From Eurosta solidaginis (taxonomy: Eukaryota; Arthropoda; Insecta; Diptera; Tephritidae), in the NCBI RefSeq assembly GCF_040869045.1, contig NC_090319.1, positions 175,372,645-175,436,644 of the forward strand: a DNA stretch of 64,000 bases. The letters run 5' to 3'. Under the pieces are notes generated by a model, which had not been told where the DNA came from, made no database searches, and saw only the letters and a program-made list of their open reading frames with translations. How positions within the stretch are numbered: position 1 is the stretch's first letter; each line of letters starts with the position of its first letter. Below, in pieces: positions 11,648 to 22,936 of the stretch. Made by a program: the position numbers and the translations under genes.

Positions 11648-12476
11648 TGTTACGAATTTTGGGAAATTTCGTTTATTTTAAACCTTCTGCTAACGTTCGA
11701 ATCGCTGAACTGTCGAATAAATAACTCCAATATTCAGTATTCCAAAATGGTCTTTAATTAGACTACTTTGGGAGTACTACTTCATTAATGGCGTGTTTAA
11801 ATCAAACTGATTACGGATTCTTAAGTTTGCGCTGATTTTACACTCTCGGTTACCCGTTTCGCCCATTTCTCCTTAGGCCTAGACGCTTCACGCACATGCC
11901 TTCTAGAACAGTTGTATCTCATGCCAAAGAGGATAAATATAATAAGAGCCATCACTCGTTATTTTTTAGGCATTTACTCGATGTAAACTATGAGGTAGTC
12001 GCTACTTTTGTTTTATGAGGGACATTTTTGAATTGCCTTCCATTTATCCATGCGGTGTTGTCACTTTATGCAAACGTGTTTTTTGGAAGGATAATTAAAT
12101 AATTAATTTAATACAGTCGGAAAAATAAACACAAATACCCCATGAAAATGTATAAACGACATTTATAAACATCTCGCCCAAAAAAAGAGTAGCGACTACC
12201 TCATAGTTTACATCGAGTAAATGCCTAAAAAATAACGAGTGACGGCTCTTATTATATTTATCCTCTTTGCTCATGCTTGGTTATTTAGCTATATCCATGT
12301 ATATCTGTAGTTTATGTTTGTCTTCTAGCCACACGCATATGGCGTGTAATATGTGCATATGTGTGAGTAATAACTTCTGCTCCTACCCTGCCAACCAACG
12401 CTATCCGCCTTTTGCCATTTTCACCTCGAATTCCAACACCATCACACACTTTTATAAAAAAATGCTAACACCATCG
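11648..12476 (-). repeat. Left LTR of Gypsy B, split by a MITE
   Basis: It matches the right LTR (15440-15986) block by block from TGTTACGAATTTTGG to TAATAACTTCTGCTC, with a 345-bp insertion (11925-12269) and its 7-bp duplication CTCATGC. Similarity fades after about 12390, and the outer end (CTAACA near 12470) is a guess. Confidence 0.75.
11925..12269. mobile_element. 345-bp MITE with ~82-bp terminal inverted repeats, copy 1
   Basis: The ends are CAAAGAGGATAAATATAATA and its reverse complement, and the inverted repeats run almost perfectly for about 82 bp (11925-12006 against 12188-12269). The flanking duplication is CTCATGC (11918-11924 and 12270-12276), and the empty site can be read in the sister LTR at 15712 onward. 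A second copy of the same length lies at 40713-41057 with its interior inverted. No coding capacity. A 7-8 bp duplication fits hAT- or P-type transposases, but the family is unassigned. Confidence 0.9.
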
Positions 12477-13339
12477 CATTATCAGAGGATATTTTCCAAT
12501 ATTCATATGCGCCTAAAAATATGAAGAGAACAATTGAAAAAAAACGTTAAAACAGGCAAAGAAATCAGTTGAAATAAACTAAATTACAGGTCGACAAAAT
12601 TTAACCAAGATTCAGACCCAGAAACCAGACTATATATTTCCGAAGGTTTATGATGCGTTGAATCCAATCGCTTTTTTATTATTCGCTTATTTTTTGCTTG
12701 GCCATGCATCACTGACCCAGTGTTGCCAGAACTTTTTCAGAAAAGAAGCTAAATGGGCAAAAAAAAAAAAAAACAGCTAAAAAAAGTTTTTAGCTAAAAA
12801 AGCTAAACATTTAAGGCAACTTTTCAAGGATTTTATTAATTTTTCATAAGAATCTTAGCATTTTAAACAATTTATACATCTAGTAAAAAGCTAAAAATTT
12901 AAGGCAAGGTTTCCAGGATTTTATTTATTTTTCATAAGAATCTTAGCATTTTAAACAATTTATACATCTAGTAAAAAATTTAAATTAATTTTTACTCCAA
13001 ATATAATTTACAGATGAAATCTGTGTTTTATACAAATATTTTAAGGTCAATCATTTGACCACTCCTCTACTACTGCTTCAACTATTTCACTGCTTGCAAC
13101 AGGATATACATGTAAACGGTAGTAGGTGTGAGATAAAAATATACTAAGACAAATATTTCGATATCACAGGATTTTTCATCATCTGATGAATTGCAATAAA
13201 TATTTGATTTGTTCATTAGTTCAATGAGATCGTTTGTATATCATGGCATCACTTATTTTCTTTCCTTATTCTGTACCTTACATATAAAATTGAATTTTAC
13301 ATTTTTAAATGTAACCTGTTACGCTGCTTTGTTTTAACA
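12477..13339. other. AT-rich stretch with 88-bp tandem duplication
   Basis: Two 88-bp units (12801-12888 and 12889-12976) share TTTTCATAAGAATCTTAGCA and TTTATACATCTAGTAAAA. Just upstream CAGTGTTGCCAGAAC (12719) looks like a hAT-type terminus but no matching other end was found. Nothing else recognised. Confidence 0.55.
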
Positions 13340-13720
13340 TTGTTCATGGTGCTGAAAATTCGCTCCACTTCTGCATTACTAATTGAGAGAGTTTTTCGTG
13401 TTTTAAAAGGTCGATTTCGCTGCCTTTTGGCTTCAACACAGTTGCATTATGCTCCAACAAAAGTGGTGCAAATGCTTATTGTTTGTTGTGCTCTGCACAA
13501 TATTTATATAATGTTCAATGTTGAGAATCCTCCCATTCAGAAATTGAACCAGAAGAAGTTACCATTAATTTTATTCTTAAATTCTCACGGTCCATTCTTT
13601 GATTATGGACAAATTGTTCTTTGGCAATATTTAGCTTTTTTTTCTATTTTGAATGTAATTCCCATGGTTTTGGAAATGTTCTTCAAGTTGTTATTCATCT
13701 CGTTTAGGACTTTTATTTAG
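13340..13720 (+). pseudogene. PIF/Harbinger transposase C-terminal fragment
   Basis: The frame contains ERVFRVLKGRFRCLLASTQL followed by QMLIVCCALHNIY, the last DDE block and C-terminal helix of HARBI1/PIF-type (DDE_Tnp_4) transposases; ERVF supplies the catalytic Glu. The two upstream catalytic Asp blocks are not present. After LHNIY the frame turns into low-complexity hydrophobic sequence, so the true domain ends near 13510. It lies convergent with the Myb/SANT-like fragment downstream, as the two genes of a Harbinger element may. Confidence 0.8.
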
Positions 13721-13744
13721 ATGCTTTGGTTGGGTTGCATTTAG

Positions 13745-13939
13745 TTAGGAAGTTACTCTATTCCATAAATTATTGGCCGTTGTCTTTGCGTTGGGCGTTT
13801 TAAGTAACCCTTTGGCCAAATCTGGGTGTGTTGCCATGAAGTCCACTAGGATTTCAAATTGTTGCTTTTGTGTTTGTTTAGTCTTTGGAGTTGCCCTATA
13901 TATTTTTAAAAGAATGTACAATGAATATAAAGATATCAA
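13745..13939 (-). pseudogene. Myb/SANT-like protein fragment of a Harbinger element
   Basis: The minus frame contains QKQQFEILVDFMATHPDLAK and then a Leu/Trp spaced tail ending NNLWNRV. This is the start of the Myb/SANT-like DNA-binding domain typical of the second protein of PIF/Harbinger transposons and of zeste-like regulators. Only about 45 residues are readable, after which the frame ends. Its position next to a transposase fragment supports the assignment. Confidence 0.7.
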
Positions 13940-14439
13940 TTTATAAAATCATCAATTAATACTTACATATTTGAGCAATGCGAAAATCAATGCTGTTTGA
14001 TATTCGCTTTCGCTATACAGAGTGCTGGAAATGCGAAAAGGGAGAAAAATTGCGAGTGGGCAAAATGTGAATGCGAATATCAAAATATGCATGCGAATGT
14101 CAAGATACAGAGTACCGATTTTGCGATTTCGCGTATTTTTTCTTTCGTATCGAAATACAGAGTATGCCCTCTGGTTTTCGAGATATCCTAACCTAAAAGT
14201 GCAAAAACACCGTTTTTGCCCATATTGAGGTTATGTAACCTTGCAGATGTTTTCTTTCACCAAAATAATAGGCTGGCATCTTTAAGTAGAAGTCTTCTTC
14301 TTTCAAATGGCGTTGAGTTTGCTCAAATATCAGTTTTTTTCGCTGAGGTATCGCATTTTGAAATTTTTATGTTTCTAAATCTTCCTACACCTGAAAATCG
14401 ATTAAGATAACATAGACATGATATAGTCGATTACTAATT

Positions 14440-14700
14440 TTTTTGAATTGAGTCGAAATGGTTTCCCAATTATTTGTATGCGTTAGACGACATCACTGAT
14501 CTGCTTGACAACTTTGTACGGGCCTTCCCAGCTACACTGAAATTTTAATAGAATACTTTTCCGCCGGTGAGGGTCGTACAACACTACCAAATCTCCTTCA
14601 AGGAAACCTTCCGAAAACCTTGTTTTTCTTGTTGTACCTATGTTTCGTCTTAATACTCATTATCCTGGTTCGTTCCCTCACACTATGTTGTTTGACCCAT
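14440..14700 (-). pseudogene. pol: Integrase C-terminal tail, Gypsy B
   Basis: Minus strand reads EGDLVVLYDP, then FQCSWEGPYKVVKQIS, matching EGDLVLLYNP and LQCNWEGPYKVVKRIS of Gypsy A integrase (58700-58800). Homology stops near 14440 at the stretch equivalent to 58840. The catalytic core is missing; upstream (to the right) the sequence jumps straight to protease near 14800. Confidence 0.8.
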
Positions 14701-14808
14701 GAACAACTTCGTAAGACTTGAACTTGACGGACTGTATTTGCATAATCAGTATCGTTTCGACGTTTCACAGCAGTAGTGCGCCCTGGCCTGAAACTACCCT
14801 CGCATTAT

Positions 14809-15099
14809 TTATGGAAAATTCTTTCCTTCAGTGCGTCCATTTGGGTTTGTCAATGCCAGTGTTCTTCCCACAGGTACATTCGGTTTTGATTTTTGTGTTC
14901 CATTCGATTCACCAATCTTTGCCCTGTCTACTGCCTTTGACTTTTGTGGTCTTTGTCGAATCTCCTTCCCCAGCGCTCGCCTTCTGCTGAACCCTTTCAC
15001 CAAACTGAAGTAAAGTGGGACATTTTTGTTCTTATAGCGCATAATCCTTCTTTGCATGTCGATCCTGACGCTTTGGTCAACTAAGAAGTTTACTCCCAA
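14809..15099 (-). pseudogene. pol: Aspartic protease end, Gypsy B
   Basis: Minus frame starts MGVNFLVDQSVRIDMQRR and continues IMRYKNKNVPLYF, matching GVDFLIDQGIKIHMQSK and MRYENMGVPLNF of Gypsy A (41540-41640), the C-terminal half of the retroviral-type protease and linker. The active-site half is absent or unreadable. Downstream residues are linker, and RT is deleted. Confidence 0.75.
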
Positions 15100-15179
15100 T
15101 ATGAATTCATCAACAATCTCTGCACAACGAATTTGTGCAGAACCGCAGCCAATATCATGTTCAACTATGTGTTCGTCAT

Positions 15180-15439
15180 TGTCTGCGGTGTTTCTTTTTT
15201 TTCCTCCATTTTTGTTGTTTCCTGCTCCCCATCAGGATGAAAGACGTACTCCTCCACGTTAATTCTTTCAGACTTTCGAAGTTGTACTTCAAGTTTGGAT
15301 TAATTGCCTGTTGTATTCAATCCACGGTTCTCCAACTCATTTTTCAGTTTCTGGATCTTCAATTTACTTAACTTGGCCATGTCCTTGTTGTCCTCCACTA
15401 CTCTGGAATTTATTCAACAATTCCTCTTCTCATACCAAT
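15180..15439 (-). pseudogene. gag: gag N-terminus with SAP-like motif, Gypsy B
   Basis: Immediately inside the LTR, the minus strand carries ENRGLNTTGN, then INVEEYVFHPDGEQE, paralleling ERRGLNTTGNKLELQARL and INVEEYVFHLDGDE of Gypsy A gag. This is the SAP-type helix-turn-helix start of that gag. A stop codon follows GLNTTGN. Confidence 0.7.
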
Positions 15440-15986
15440 TGTTACGAATTTTGGGAAACTCCGCTTATTTTAAACCTTATGCTAACGTTCGAATCCCTGA
15501 ACTGTCGAAAAAATAACTCCAATATTCAGTATTGCAAAATGGTATTTATTTAGACACTTTGGGAGTAGTACTTCACTAATAGCGTGTTTAAATCAAGCTG
15601 ATTACTGATTCCTCAGCTTGCGCTGCTTTTGTATTCTCGGTTACCTCGTTTACCCATTTCTCCTTGGGTCTAGACGTTTCACGCACGTGCCTTATAGAAC
15701 ATCTCATGCTTGGTTATTTAGCTATATCCATGTATATGTGTAGTATATATTTTTCTTCTATTCATATGCGTGTGGATGTGTGAGTAAAAACTTCTGCTCT
15801 TAGCTACCGGCTACATATATGTATGTGAAATTATCTCACTGCTTTAAGCTGCTGGCAGAATATTCCATTCTTCGTTGCCTTGTACAAAAGTGTGGCTGCT
15901 TGCTTTAATGTGTACATGTACATTAGTGTGGCTGCTTGCTGTTTTTGTTGTTGTGATTAATTACTAACAGCATAGTGATGCTAACA
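15440..15986 (-). repeat. Right (5') LTR of Gypsy B
   Basis: It runs from TGTTACGAATTTTGGG to GATGCTAACA on the plus strand, that is TG...CA in element orientation. Next to it (15432-15439) lies ATACCAAT, the mirror of the primer-site start ATTGGTGT of Gypsy A. It serves as the empty-site reference for the MITE in the left LTR. Confidence 0.75.
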
Positions 15987-16559
15987 TTTGCCACAATATG
16001 AATTTAAAACATCGCAAATTTGTTTTGAACCCCGACAAAAAACTTAACCCAAGTTACATCCAAATTCAATTCGCACTCAAAAGCTTAATTCAAATAACGA
16101 AAAAATAATAAAAAAAAAAACAGATAGTTAGCTTAGTTATCATTCGTGCAGACAAACAAATAAAAAAAAAAATAAAAATTTAAAAACTTGAATTATTAAA
16201 GTGGTTCTACCATCCAAACATAACATTAATTACTTTCAGTCTACGTCAGGCAGTTAGTCTGAAATTCTAACAAAAGCAAGAGCTTAAAGCTTAAACAGAC
16301 AGCTTGGGCTGAAAATTCCTCGTCTAGTGCGATTAAAACACCTAATTGGCGCACCCAATTGACGGTGGTAAAGAATAAAAACAACAAAGTAGAAAACAAG
16401 TTATAAATAGAAACTTGCAAAGTGCGTTGATGGCTTGATGCGCTAAACGTCAAGCCTTCAATGAGTGAATCGTGGGTTTTGAAATAGTCAGTTATACGGT
16501 CTATGAACTTTGTTTCTTATTTCCTTTATATTAGGTCGGTTGCATGTTTGTCCGCTTTT
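15987..16559. other. Non-coding AT-rich stretch
   Basis: A-rich runs at 16090-16190 are followed by sequence with TTGGCGCACCCAATTGACGG (16338-16357), which could be a primer-binding site of an unrelated retroelement, but no LTR is visible. Nothing else recognised. Confidence 0.4.
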
Positions 16560-17792
16560 TTAATACAAATCTTGCAATCGATTTTTAAGTAACTTCGCAT
16601 TGAGCTACAAACCTCAAAGTTCACATGTAGGTGAAGTCGCTGGTGTAATGCATCAAAAGGGGAAAAATTCCTTTAGGTGGCGCACATATCGAAATAATTC
16701 GATAAAAATTTGGAAATTTGGAACTTCGAGATCGGAAAAGTCCGTTAGCTGGCGCACTGATCGAAATAGTTAGATGAGAAATTAAACCGGCTTTTATTAA
16801 ACTTCTCGATGAGCTATATACTTGAAACTTTAAGCTTAAATCGGAGGCCGATAACAGTATAAAACGCATAACAAAAAGTTACGCTAGGCGGCACACGTAT
16901 CGAGTTATTTAGAAGAATAGTTCGGAACGGAGGGTATCTTGCGTCGATTTTTAAATAACTTCTCATTGAGCTACAAACGTCAAACTTCACAGATAGGTTA
17001 AGACATCGGGACAATGCAACAAAAGTAAAAAAGTCCGGTAGGCGGTGCACACATAGAAATAATTAGATAAGAATTTGGAAATTTGGAATTCTGAGATCGA
17101 TTTTTAAGTAACTTCTCATTGAGCTACAAACGAGAAACTTCACTCTTAGGTTAAGAAACAGAGACTATGCAATAAAAAGGAACAAAAATTATATTAGGTG
17201 TCGCACGGATCGAAATAATTACATAAGAATTTTGAAATTTTAAACCGGCTTTCAGGTAACTTCTCGATGAGCTAGAGACTTGAAATTGCAAACTTAATTC
17301 AATGACAGTATAAAACGCATTACAATAACTTTCGCTAGGGCGCGAAAGAATTGAGATATTCAGAAAAATCGTACGGAACTGAGGGAATTTTGAGATGTAT
17401 TTTTAGGTTAAGACACCATGACGAAAGAACAATAGGACAAAAAATTCCGTTTGGTGGCTGACGGATCGAAAAAATTAAATGAGAATTTGGAAATTTGAAA
17501 CAGGCTTTAAAGTAACTTCTCAATGAGCTAGATACTTGAAATTTCGAACTGAATTCACAGGCCGATGACAATATAAAAAAGATTACAAAAGCTTCGCAAG
17601 GGGGCGCAGGGATTGAAATATTAAAAAAACTCGTACGGAACTGCGGGAATCTTGCGATCGATTTTTAAGCAGCTTCTCATTGAGCTATAAACGTGAAACT
17701 TCGCACATAGGTTAAGGCATCGTAACAAATGGAAATAGGAGAAAATTTCTGTTAGGTAGCGCACGGATCGAAATAATTAGAGTAAGCCCGCC
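16560..17792. repeat. Satellite array, ~152-bp monomers of two types
   Basis: Monomers recur with the core TAACTTCTCATTGAGCTAC. Type A starts near 16571, 16939, 17091, 17390 (partly deleted) and 17651 with a GATCGATTTTTAAG-like lead and a TCAC...AGGTTAAG tail. Type B starts near 16784, 17241 and 17497 with AAACCGGCTTT, CTCGATGAGCTA and a GACAGTATAAAACGCAT tail. Spacing is 149-155 bp except where a monomer gained about 60 bp or lost about 45 bp. Each carries a GGCGCAC...ATCGAAATAATT block. No gene; short open frames inside are repeat artefacts. Confidence 0.85.
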
Positions 17793-19639
17793 ACGTACTC
17801 ACTTGTAGCAATCCAAGCTTGGGATATATGAGTAATTTTGAAGTAGCTTAGAAATTAATATAGATTGACGTATTTCTCTGACATGTACCATATTGTATAC
17901 ATTCGAGTATTGTATGCATTCTGACTTAGTAAAAACTAGTATCGCCTGTGGTCTAAATTCGACCAACTTGTATTTTTTTCAACTCAGTCTATGAATCAAG
18001 TGTTGGAAATATAGCAAACTGGTCTAACTTACTTAAATTTTCCCTTAAATTTTGAATTTGATCTAAGGCGTTGTACTTTTTGATTGTATTTTCTTAAATT
18101 TTCTACAAACTTTTCAATGTCTTCTGGAAAGGATTACTTTTAACATTCAAAGGCGAAATCTTCACGTCACCTATCGTTTTTTCTGGAAAAAAGTTAAAAC
18201 TTAATTTGTCAGTAATGCTCCTCTTGCAAGATCTATGCGCGAATTTAATATTCTATTTCAGACTATTTCCCTTGATTTTTCCTTGGGAAAACAAGCTTTT
18301 TTGAATATTTTACTCTCTTATTTTAAGAACGTATGTTTCATTTTTAACCTACACCATTGTTATTTGTCTGTAAGAAATGTTCTTTCATAGACAGTATTGA
18401 ATAAATATAAATATAAATAAATATAAATGTAATTATAAAGTTTTAGTATGGAGCTCCTTAAACAAAAATATAAAAAATATGTAAAATCAAATGAAATTGA
18501 TATAGAACTATGGTGAAATTACTTGAAATTGAATTGAAAAATAGGTTTTTCCACACAAGCCGGAAGGTCCCCGTTGGCGCGCTACCGAAGTTATTTTGGG
18601 TGCTCGGTTCCCCAGTAGGCCTATATCACCCATATACATTTACTTCAATAGTGTCATAATTCAAAAAACACGAACTTTTAGTTAAAAACGAAGAAATATG
18701 CTAAAGGAATTTAGCCTATTTCACGCCACCGGTTAGGTATGCAATTGGTGCTTTACCGAGTTTAATTTTGTATAAATACATATGTAATATGTAAGTGTGA
18801 CACAAAACGAAAATTTCGAATAGAATAGAGGATACCTTCATAAATAATAAAATAAAAATATAAAAAAATTATGTAATGAGAACGAAGGCAGAGTTTACTA
18901 AAAAAAATTTTAATGAAAGAAAAAAAATTAATTACTTAAAGTGTGAAAAAATTAAGTGAAGTGAATAAACAGTTCCATATAAAAACGCAATAAGTGCACT
19001 TAGACTTTTTTCCGGGTTTTAATGTTATCACTGTGGAAATATGAAGATTCTAATGTTCGGATATTTAATGTGGGATTCTCATTGAGATCTATAAATGTAC
19101 GTAATTAATTTGTATTAAATTTGTAAACACTCCATTTCATGAATATATATGACCATATCTACCATAAAATATTGTCTGTGAACGATATAATACTAAGACA
19201 TAAAAAAGCAGAATAAATTATAAAGAAAGAAAAACAAACCAAAACATTGATATTATTCACGCAAACATATTTACTAAAATAAAATTAATTTCATATCTTT
19301 AAGCGACATAAACAAATTAGAGTTATTGGATCTAAGCATCCGGTTAATCCAGCAAAGTTAGCCTAATAATAAATATATAGGTAATATACGGCCTATGCTA
19401 TACCGGCCGTATTGTTATGATGCTGGTTGCCTATATCGAGCAAACGATGACAACCAAATATACAAATTAGCTTTTTTTACAAATCGTTTTGTTGAGATTT
19501 TCAATTGTTGATTTAACTTAAGCAGTTATGCCGCTATATTTCACCCAGCTTATTTTTTTCAAATAGGTTATTTTTCCAAAAGCAAAATATTTTACAGAGT
19601 TAAACAGCCTTAAAAATCAGAATTCAGCCGGGTTACATA
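17793..19639. other. AT-rich non-coding stretch with one dispersed-repeat block
   Basis: The block 18575-18640 (GGCGCGCTACCG...TGCTCGGTTCCCCAGTAGGCC...CACCCATATA) pairs with 5156-5225. Two GTAATATACGGCCTATGC-like motifs occur at 19381 and 19941. No coding signal. Confidence 0.55.
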
Positions 19640-19935
19640 TGTTGGTTTGTGTCTTAGAGCACTAACATAATTGGTCCCACAGATGGCGCACTTTTGGGCA
19701 CGAAAGTAAATTTCGATATTGCAGAGATTGTTCGCATTTACAAAAAACTTTTTCTATTAATTATGAACAAATAGAGTAATATTTGTTAACAAAAACAGGC
19801 CTATGCACTGCGGCTGATACATACGAATCGATTCATATAACTTTTATATGTTTTTACGTATGCTAACTATGCGAAACAGCCTGTCAATTGATTGTATGGA
19901 AATTTTGTTAGCGTATTAATATATATGTAGATAGT
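19640..19935. repeat. Dispersed repeat, copy 1 (second copy 59590-59830)
   Basis: Shared blocks include AACAAATAGAGTAATATTTG, AGGCCTATGCACTGCGG, CATACGAATCGATT and CCTGTCAATTGATTGTA, in the same order and orientation as at 59590-59830. Non-coding. The same family may also supply the CGGCCTATGC motif at 19945. Confidence 0.85.
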
Positions 19936-20946
19936 AGAGTAATATACGGCCTATGCAATATTTCAACCAAAAATCTAAAACGTTTTGGGTCGTTTTTTTC
20001 GTTTTATATACAACGTGAAATTTTCCGATTAAATAATAATAAATTAAGTTGAAATAAAAGATAATAGGGGAACTCATTTAACCTTAAAAATGACTTATAA
20101 AGTGTGTAAACGTATAAATTAATCTAGTGCGTAAACGAACTGTCAAACTTTGTATGAAATATCATTTACACAATTTTTATAAATTTCCGAGCACATTTCA
20201 TGGTGTAAACACGGTAAACTCAAAGGAATGCAACCTTGCAAACATAACAGCCGTAATTTTTATCAGAAATCTCCAACATCAGCAAATCATTTACAAGACG
20301 TAAAGACGTTTTAGTTTTGATTTTTCACTTAAATCTTGAAATTTTTTAACTGGTATAACAATCAAAATTTTTTTTGCCAATAATACACCTTATCGACAAT
20401 TGTGTTTATCAAGAATATTACAAGGTGCGTTCATATAACAGCGTGTGTAAATGGATATTATTTTACACCTTATAAATTTATATGCTTTAATGAGTCCCCG
20501 TATATAATAAAATAAAATAAGAAATATCACAATAAATTTGCATAAAAGACGATATACAAATTTTAATGCTATATCTTTGTAGCAAATTTATTTATTTTTT
20601 GTTCAGTATAAGACGTGCTATATCTAAAATGAGCATAAAGTCGGGAAATGCAAAAAACATTTTGGGGCAAGTTCGCAATTAATTGTTACAAATAAATTTA
20701 GTGAGTTTGAACAAAAGTTAACTCATTATTTGTGATTTCGTGTTTTTTTGAAAATAAAAAACAAAGAATCTGTTAAATAAAGACCTATGCATTTACGTGT
20801 AAGTAACATTTGTCCCAAAAAAATAGGCCGGTTAAGTTATTACTTCTCTTTAAAGTTTTTTGTGCGCTAAAAATTATTTTAGAACAATTTTTTAAAGATT
20901 TTGGTACAGACCAATATAGGGAAGTGGCAACAATCGGAAACAATAT
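19936..20946. other. AT-rich non-coding stretch
   Basis: No open frame of interest and no internal repeat beyond short AT tracts. It ends with ATAT at the start of the Gypsy A LTR. Confidence 0.5.
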
Positions 20947-21491
20947 TGTAACGAATATTAGTGACACTAAGTGATACTCACATCACTAGTCTGATGCTAA
21001 GTAAATGAAGCCACAACAACAATAAAGCAGCCAGTCACTTTTATCTACATAAACGAATCAATCATTATGTCTACACATATGTACGTACACGCACCGAAGA
21101 AGAAACGCACAAACACATGCATATATCTTATCTGAGATGCTCCCAAAAGTAGACAATTATCTGCGGAAGTGTCACTCACATATACACGCGTATATGAGAA
21201 GCTATACACGTGCATCTGTAGTTATAATTTTATAGCAGTAACTAGGTAAATTCTGGAAGCGCTTAGAATTATGGAACGAGGAAATCGAAGAGTATAAAAG
21301 AGCGCAATCTGAGCTATCAGCAATCAGTATGATTTAAGCGAGCTATCAGTTGCGAAGTATAAGTATTTTTGAAGTACTTTAGTAAAGGCCATTTTGCATT
21401 ATTGAATAGTGGAGTTATTTATTCAACAGTTTAGTGATTCGAACGTTAGTAGAAGGTTGCAAATAAGAGGAATTCCAGTAAATTCGTAACA
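20947..21491 (+). repeat. 5' LTR of Gypsy A
   Basis: 545 bp, TGTAACGAATATTAGTG to AAATTCGTAACA. It is followed directly by ATTGGTGTCAGAAG, the presumed primer-binding region. A TATAAAAG box-like motif lies near 21294, a plausible core promoter for the element. Confidence 0.9.
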
Positions 21492-21550
21492 ATTGGTGTC
21501 AGAAGAGGAATTGCTGAATAAATTCCGATGATTTCGAGTGCAACAAGGAC

Positions 21551-22936
21551 ATGGCAAAATGGAGTGAATTGAAGATCCAGTAATTGAAGGAAGAGTTGGA
21601 GAGACGTGGATTGAATACAACCGGCAATAAACTCGAACTTCAGGCAAGACTACGAGAGGAAATGGAAGCAGAAGGAATTAACGTGGAAGAGTATGTCTTT
21701 CATCTTGATGGCGACGAGACAACAACAAAAATTGAGGAGAAAAACGAAACGCCGCAAACAATGGCGAGCACAGACTTGAGCACAAAATTAGCTGCAATAT
21801 CTACACAAACGTCGACAGTAACATCCAAGATGGAAAAACAACTAGAATCCCAGGAGACACATATAACATCGAAGACTGAAGAACAAGAAACGGGTATGTC
21901 AGAAATGTCGACACAGATTACACCCAAGATGAAAGCACAGGAGGCACGCAATTCAGAAATGTCGTCGCAAATGTCATCTAAACTGGAAGAACAAAAGACA
22001 ACTGGATCACGGGAGACACGTATAACATCAAAGATGGAAACACAACTGAAAGAACAAGAGGCACTCATAACAGTACAACTCGAAGCGCAAAAGGCGCGTA
22101 TATCATCAAAACTCGAAGCGCGTATGGACGAAAAAATAACGCAGTTTGAGGAAAAAATCGAAGCCGAGGTGGATGCTTTGAGAGGTCGTATACAGGAGTT
22201 TCAATTAATTCGCCCAGCTGTTTCAGCAAACAATCCAATGGTAAAAACACCATCCTTTAACGGTTCTGTTCCTTTCCAGGTTTTTAAGCTACAGTTTGCG
22301 CAGTGAACAACTGGAATGCTGAAGATATAGTTGCAGCTCTATTCGCAGCATTGAAAGCGGCCAGCAGCCGAAATCCTACAGAAGAGCCCCGAAGGAGAGC
22401 GGAACAACTATGAAGCATTGATGGTCGCTGTCGAGAGACGTTATGGAAGTGAGCATAGAAAACAGATATACCAAATTGAGTTGCAAAACCGTCACCAAAG
22501 AGCGAATGAGACTTTGCAGGAGTTTGCCTCGGATGTTGAAAGATTGGCTCATCTCGCAAATGCGGACGCACCCGTGGAATACACCGAGTGTGTAAAAACC
22601 AGAGTTTTATAAATGGCATACGGGACGTGGAAACGAAGCGAGCTAAATACACAAACCCAAAGCTGACATTTGCTGAAACGGTATCACATGCATTGACTCA
22701 GTAAACTGCCTCCCTATTGAGTAAACCAGCATATAAGGCTCATCGTGTGGAAGTAGAAAGACCAGAGTAGGTAGACACAATTTTGGAAGCGTTGAAGGGT
22801 ACGCAGCAGAAGAATAATGATGCAGTCAAATGCTTTAATTGTGGAAAGCCAGGGCACATTGCGCGTAATTGCAACACCAACCCTAACATTTCCAACAATG
22901 TGGGTGCTCGTATACGCAGAGCTGAAGGAGATGAGC
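21551..22936 (+). pseudogene. gag: gag of Gypsy A, with SAP-like motif, coiled coil and zinc knuckle
   Basis: From the ATG at 21551 the frame hits TAA at codon 11 (21581-21583) and then stays open to 22306. Residues after the stop read EELERRGLNTTGNKLELQAR, a good SAP motif (helix, RGL, turn, basic helix; usually DNA-binding). A long Gln/Glu/Lys coiled coil with repeated SKMEEQ-like heptads follows (about 21760-22200). Capsid-like sequence (VERRYGSEHRKQIYQ, TLQEFASDVERLAHLAN) continues through frame changes at 22310-22610, and a CCHC knuckle CFNCGKPGHIARNC lies at 22838-22879. BEL B1 cuts the frame at 22937. Not functional. Confidence 0.85.

Larger units (their letters stand above)
11648..15986 (-). 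mobile_element. Gypsy element B, minus strand, internally deleted and invaded
   Basis: Two LTR copies in the same orientation, both beginning on the plus strand with TGTTACGAATTTTGGGAAA (11648 and 15440), frame the element. Remnants of gag (15436-15180), protease (15099-14809) and the integrase tail (about 14700-14440) lie between them in minus-strand order. RT, RNase H and the integrase core are gone. The left LTR holds a MITE, and the interval 12477-14439 holds PIF/Harbinger sequence. Related to Gypsy A at 20947-59446 but a distinct subfamily in the LTR. The two LTRs lack matching flanks, so they may not come from a single insertion. Confidence 0.75.

Noticed and set aside
12719..12735. hAT terminus CAGTGTTGCCAGAAC
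   Set aside because: No matching inverted end or 8-bp duplication found nearby.
16241..17571. Several 70-82 residue minus-strand frames
   Set aside because: The recurring frames (16621-17571) fall in the satellite monomers and repeat with them; the one at 16241-16453 has no motif.
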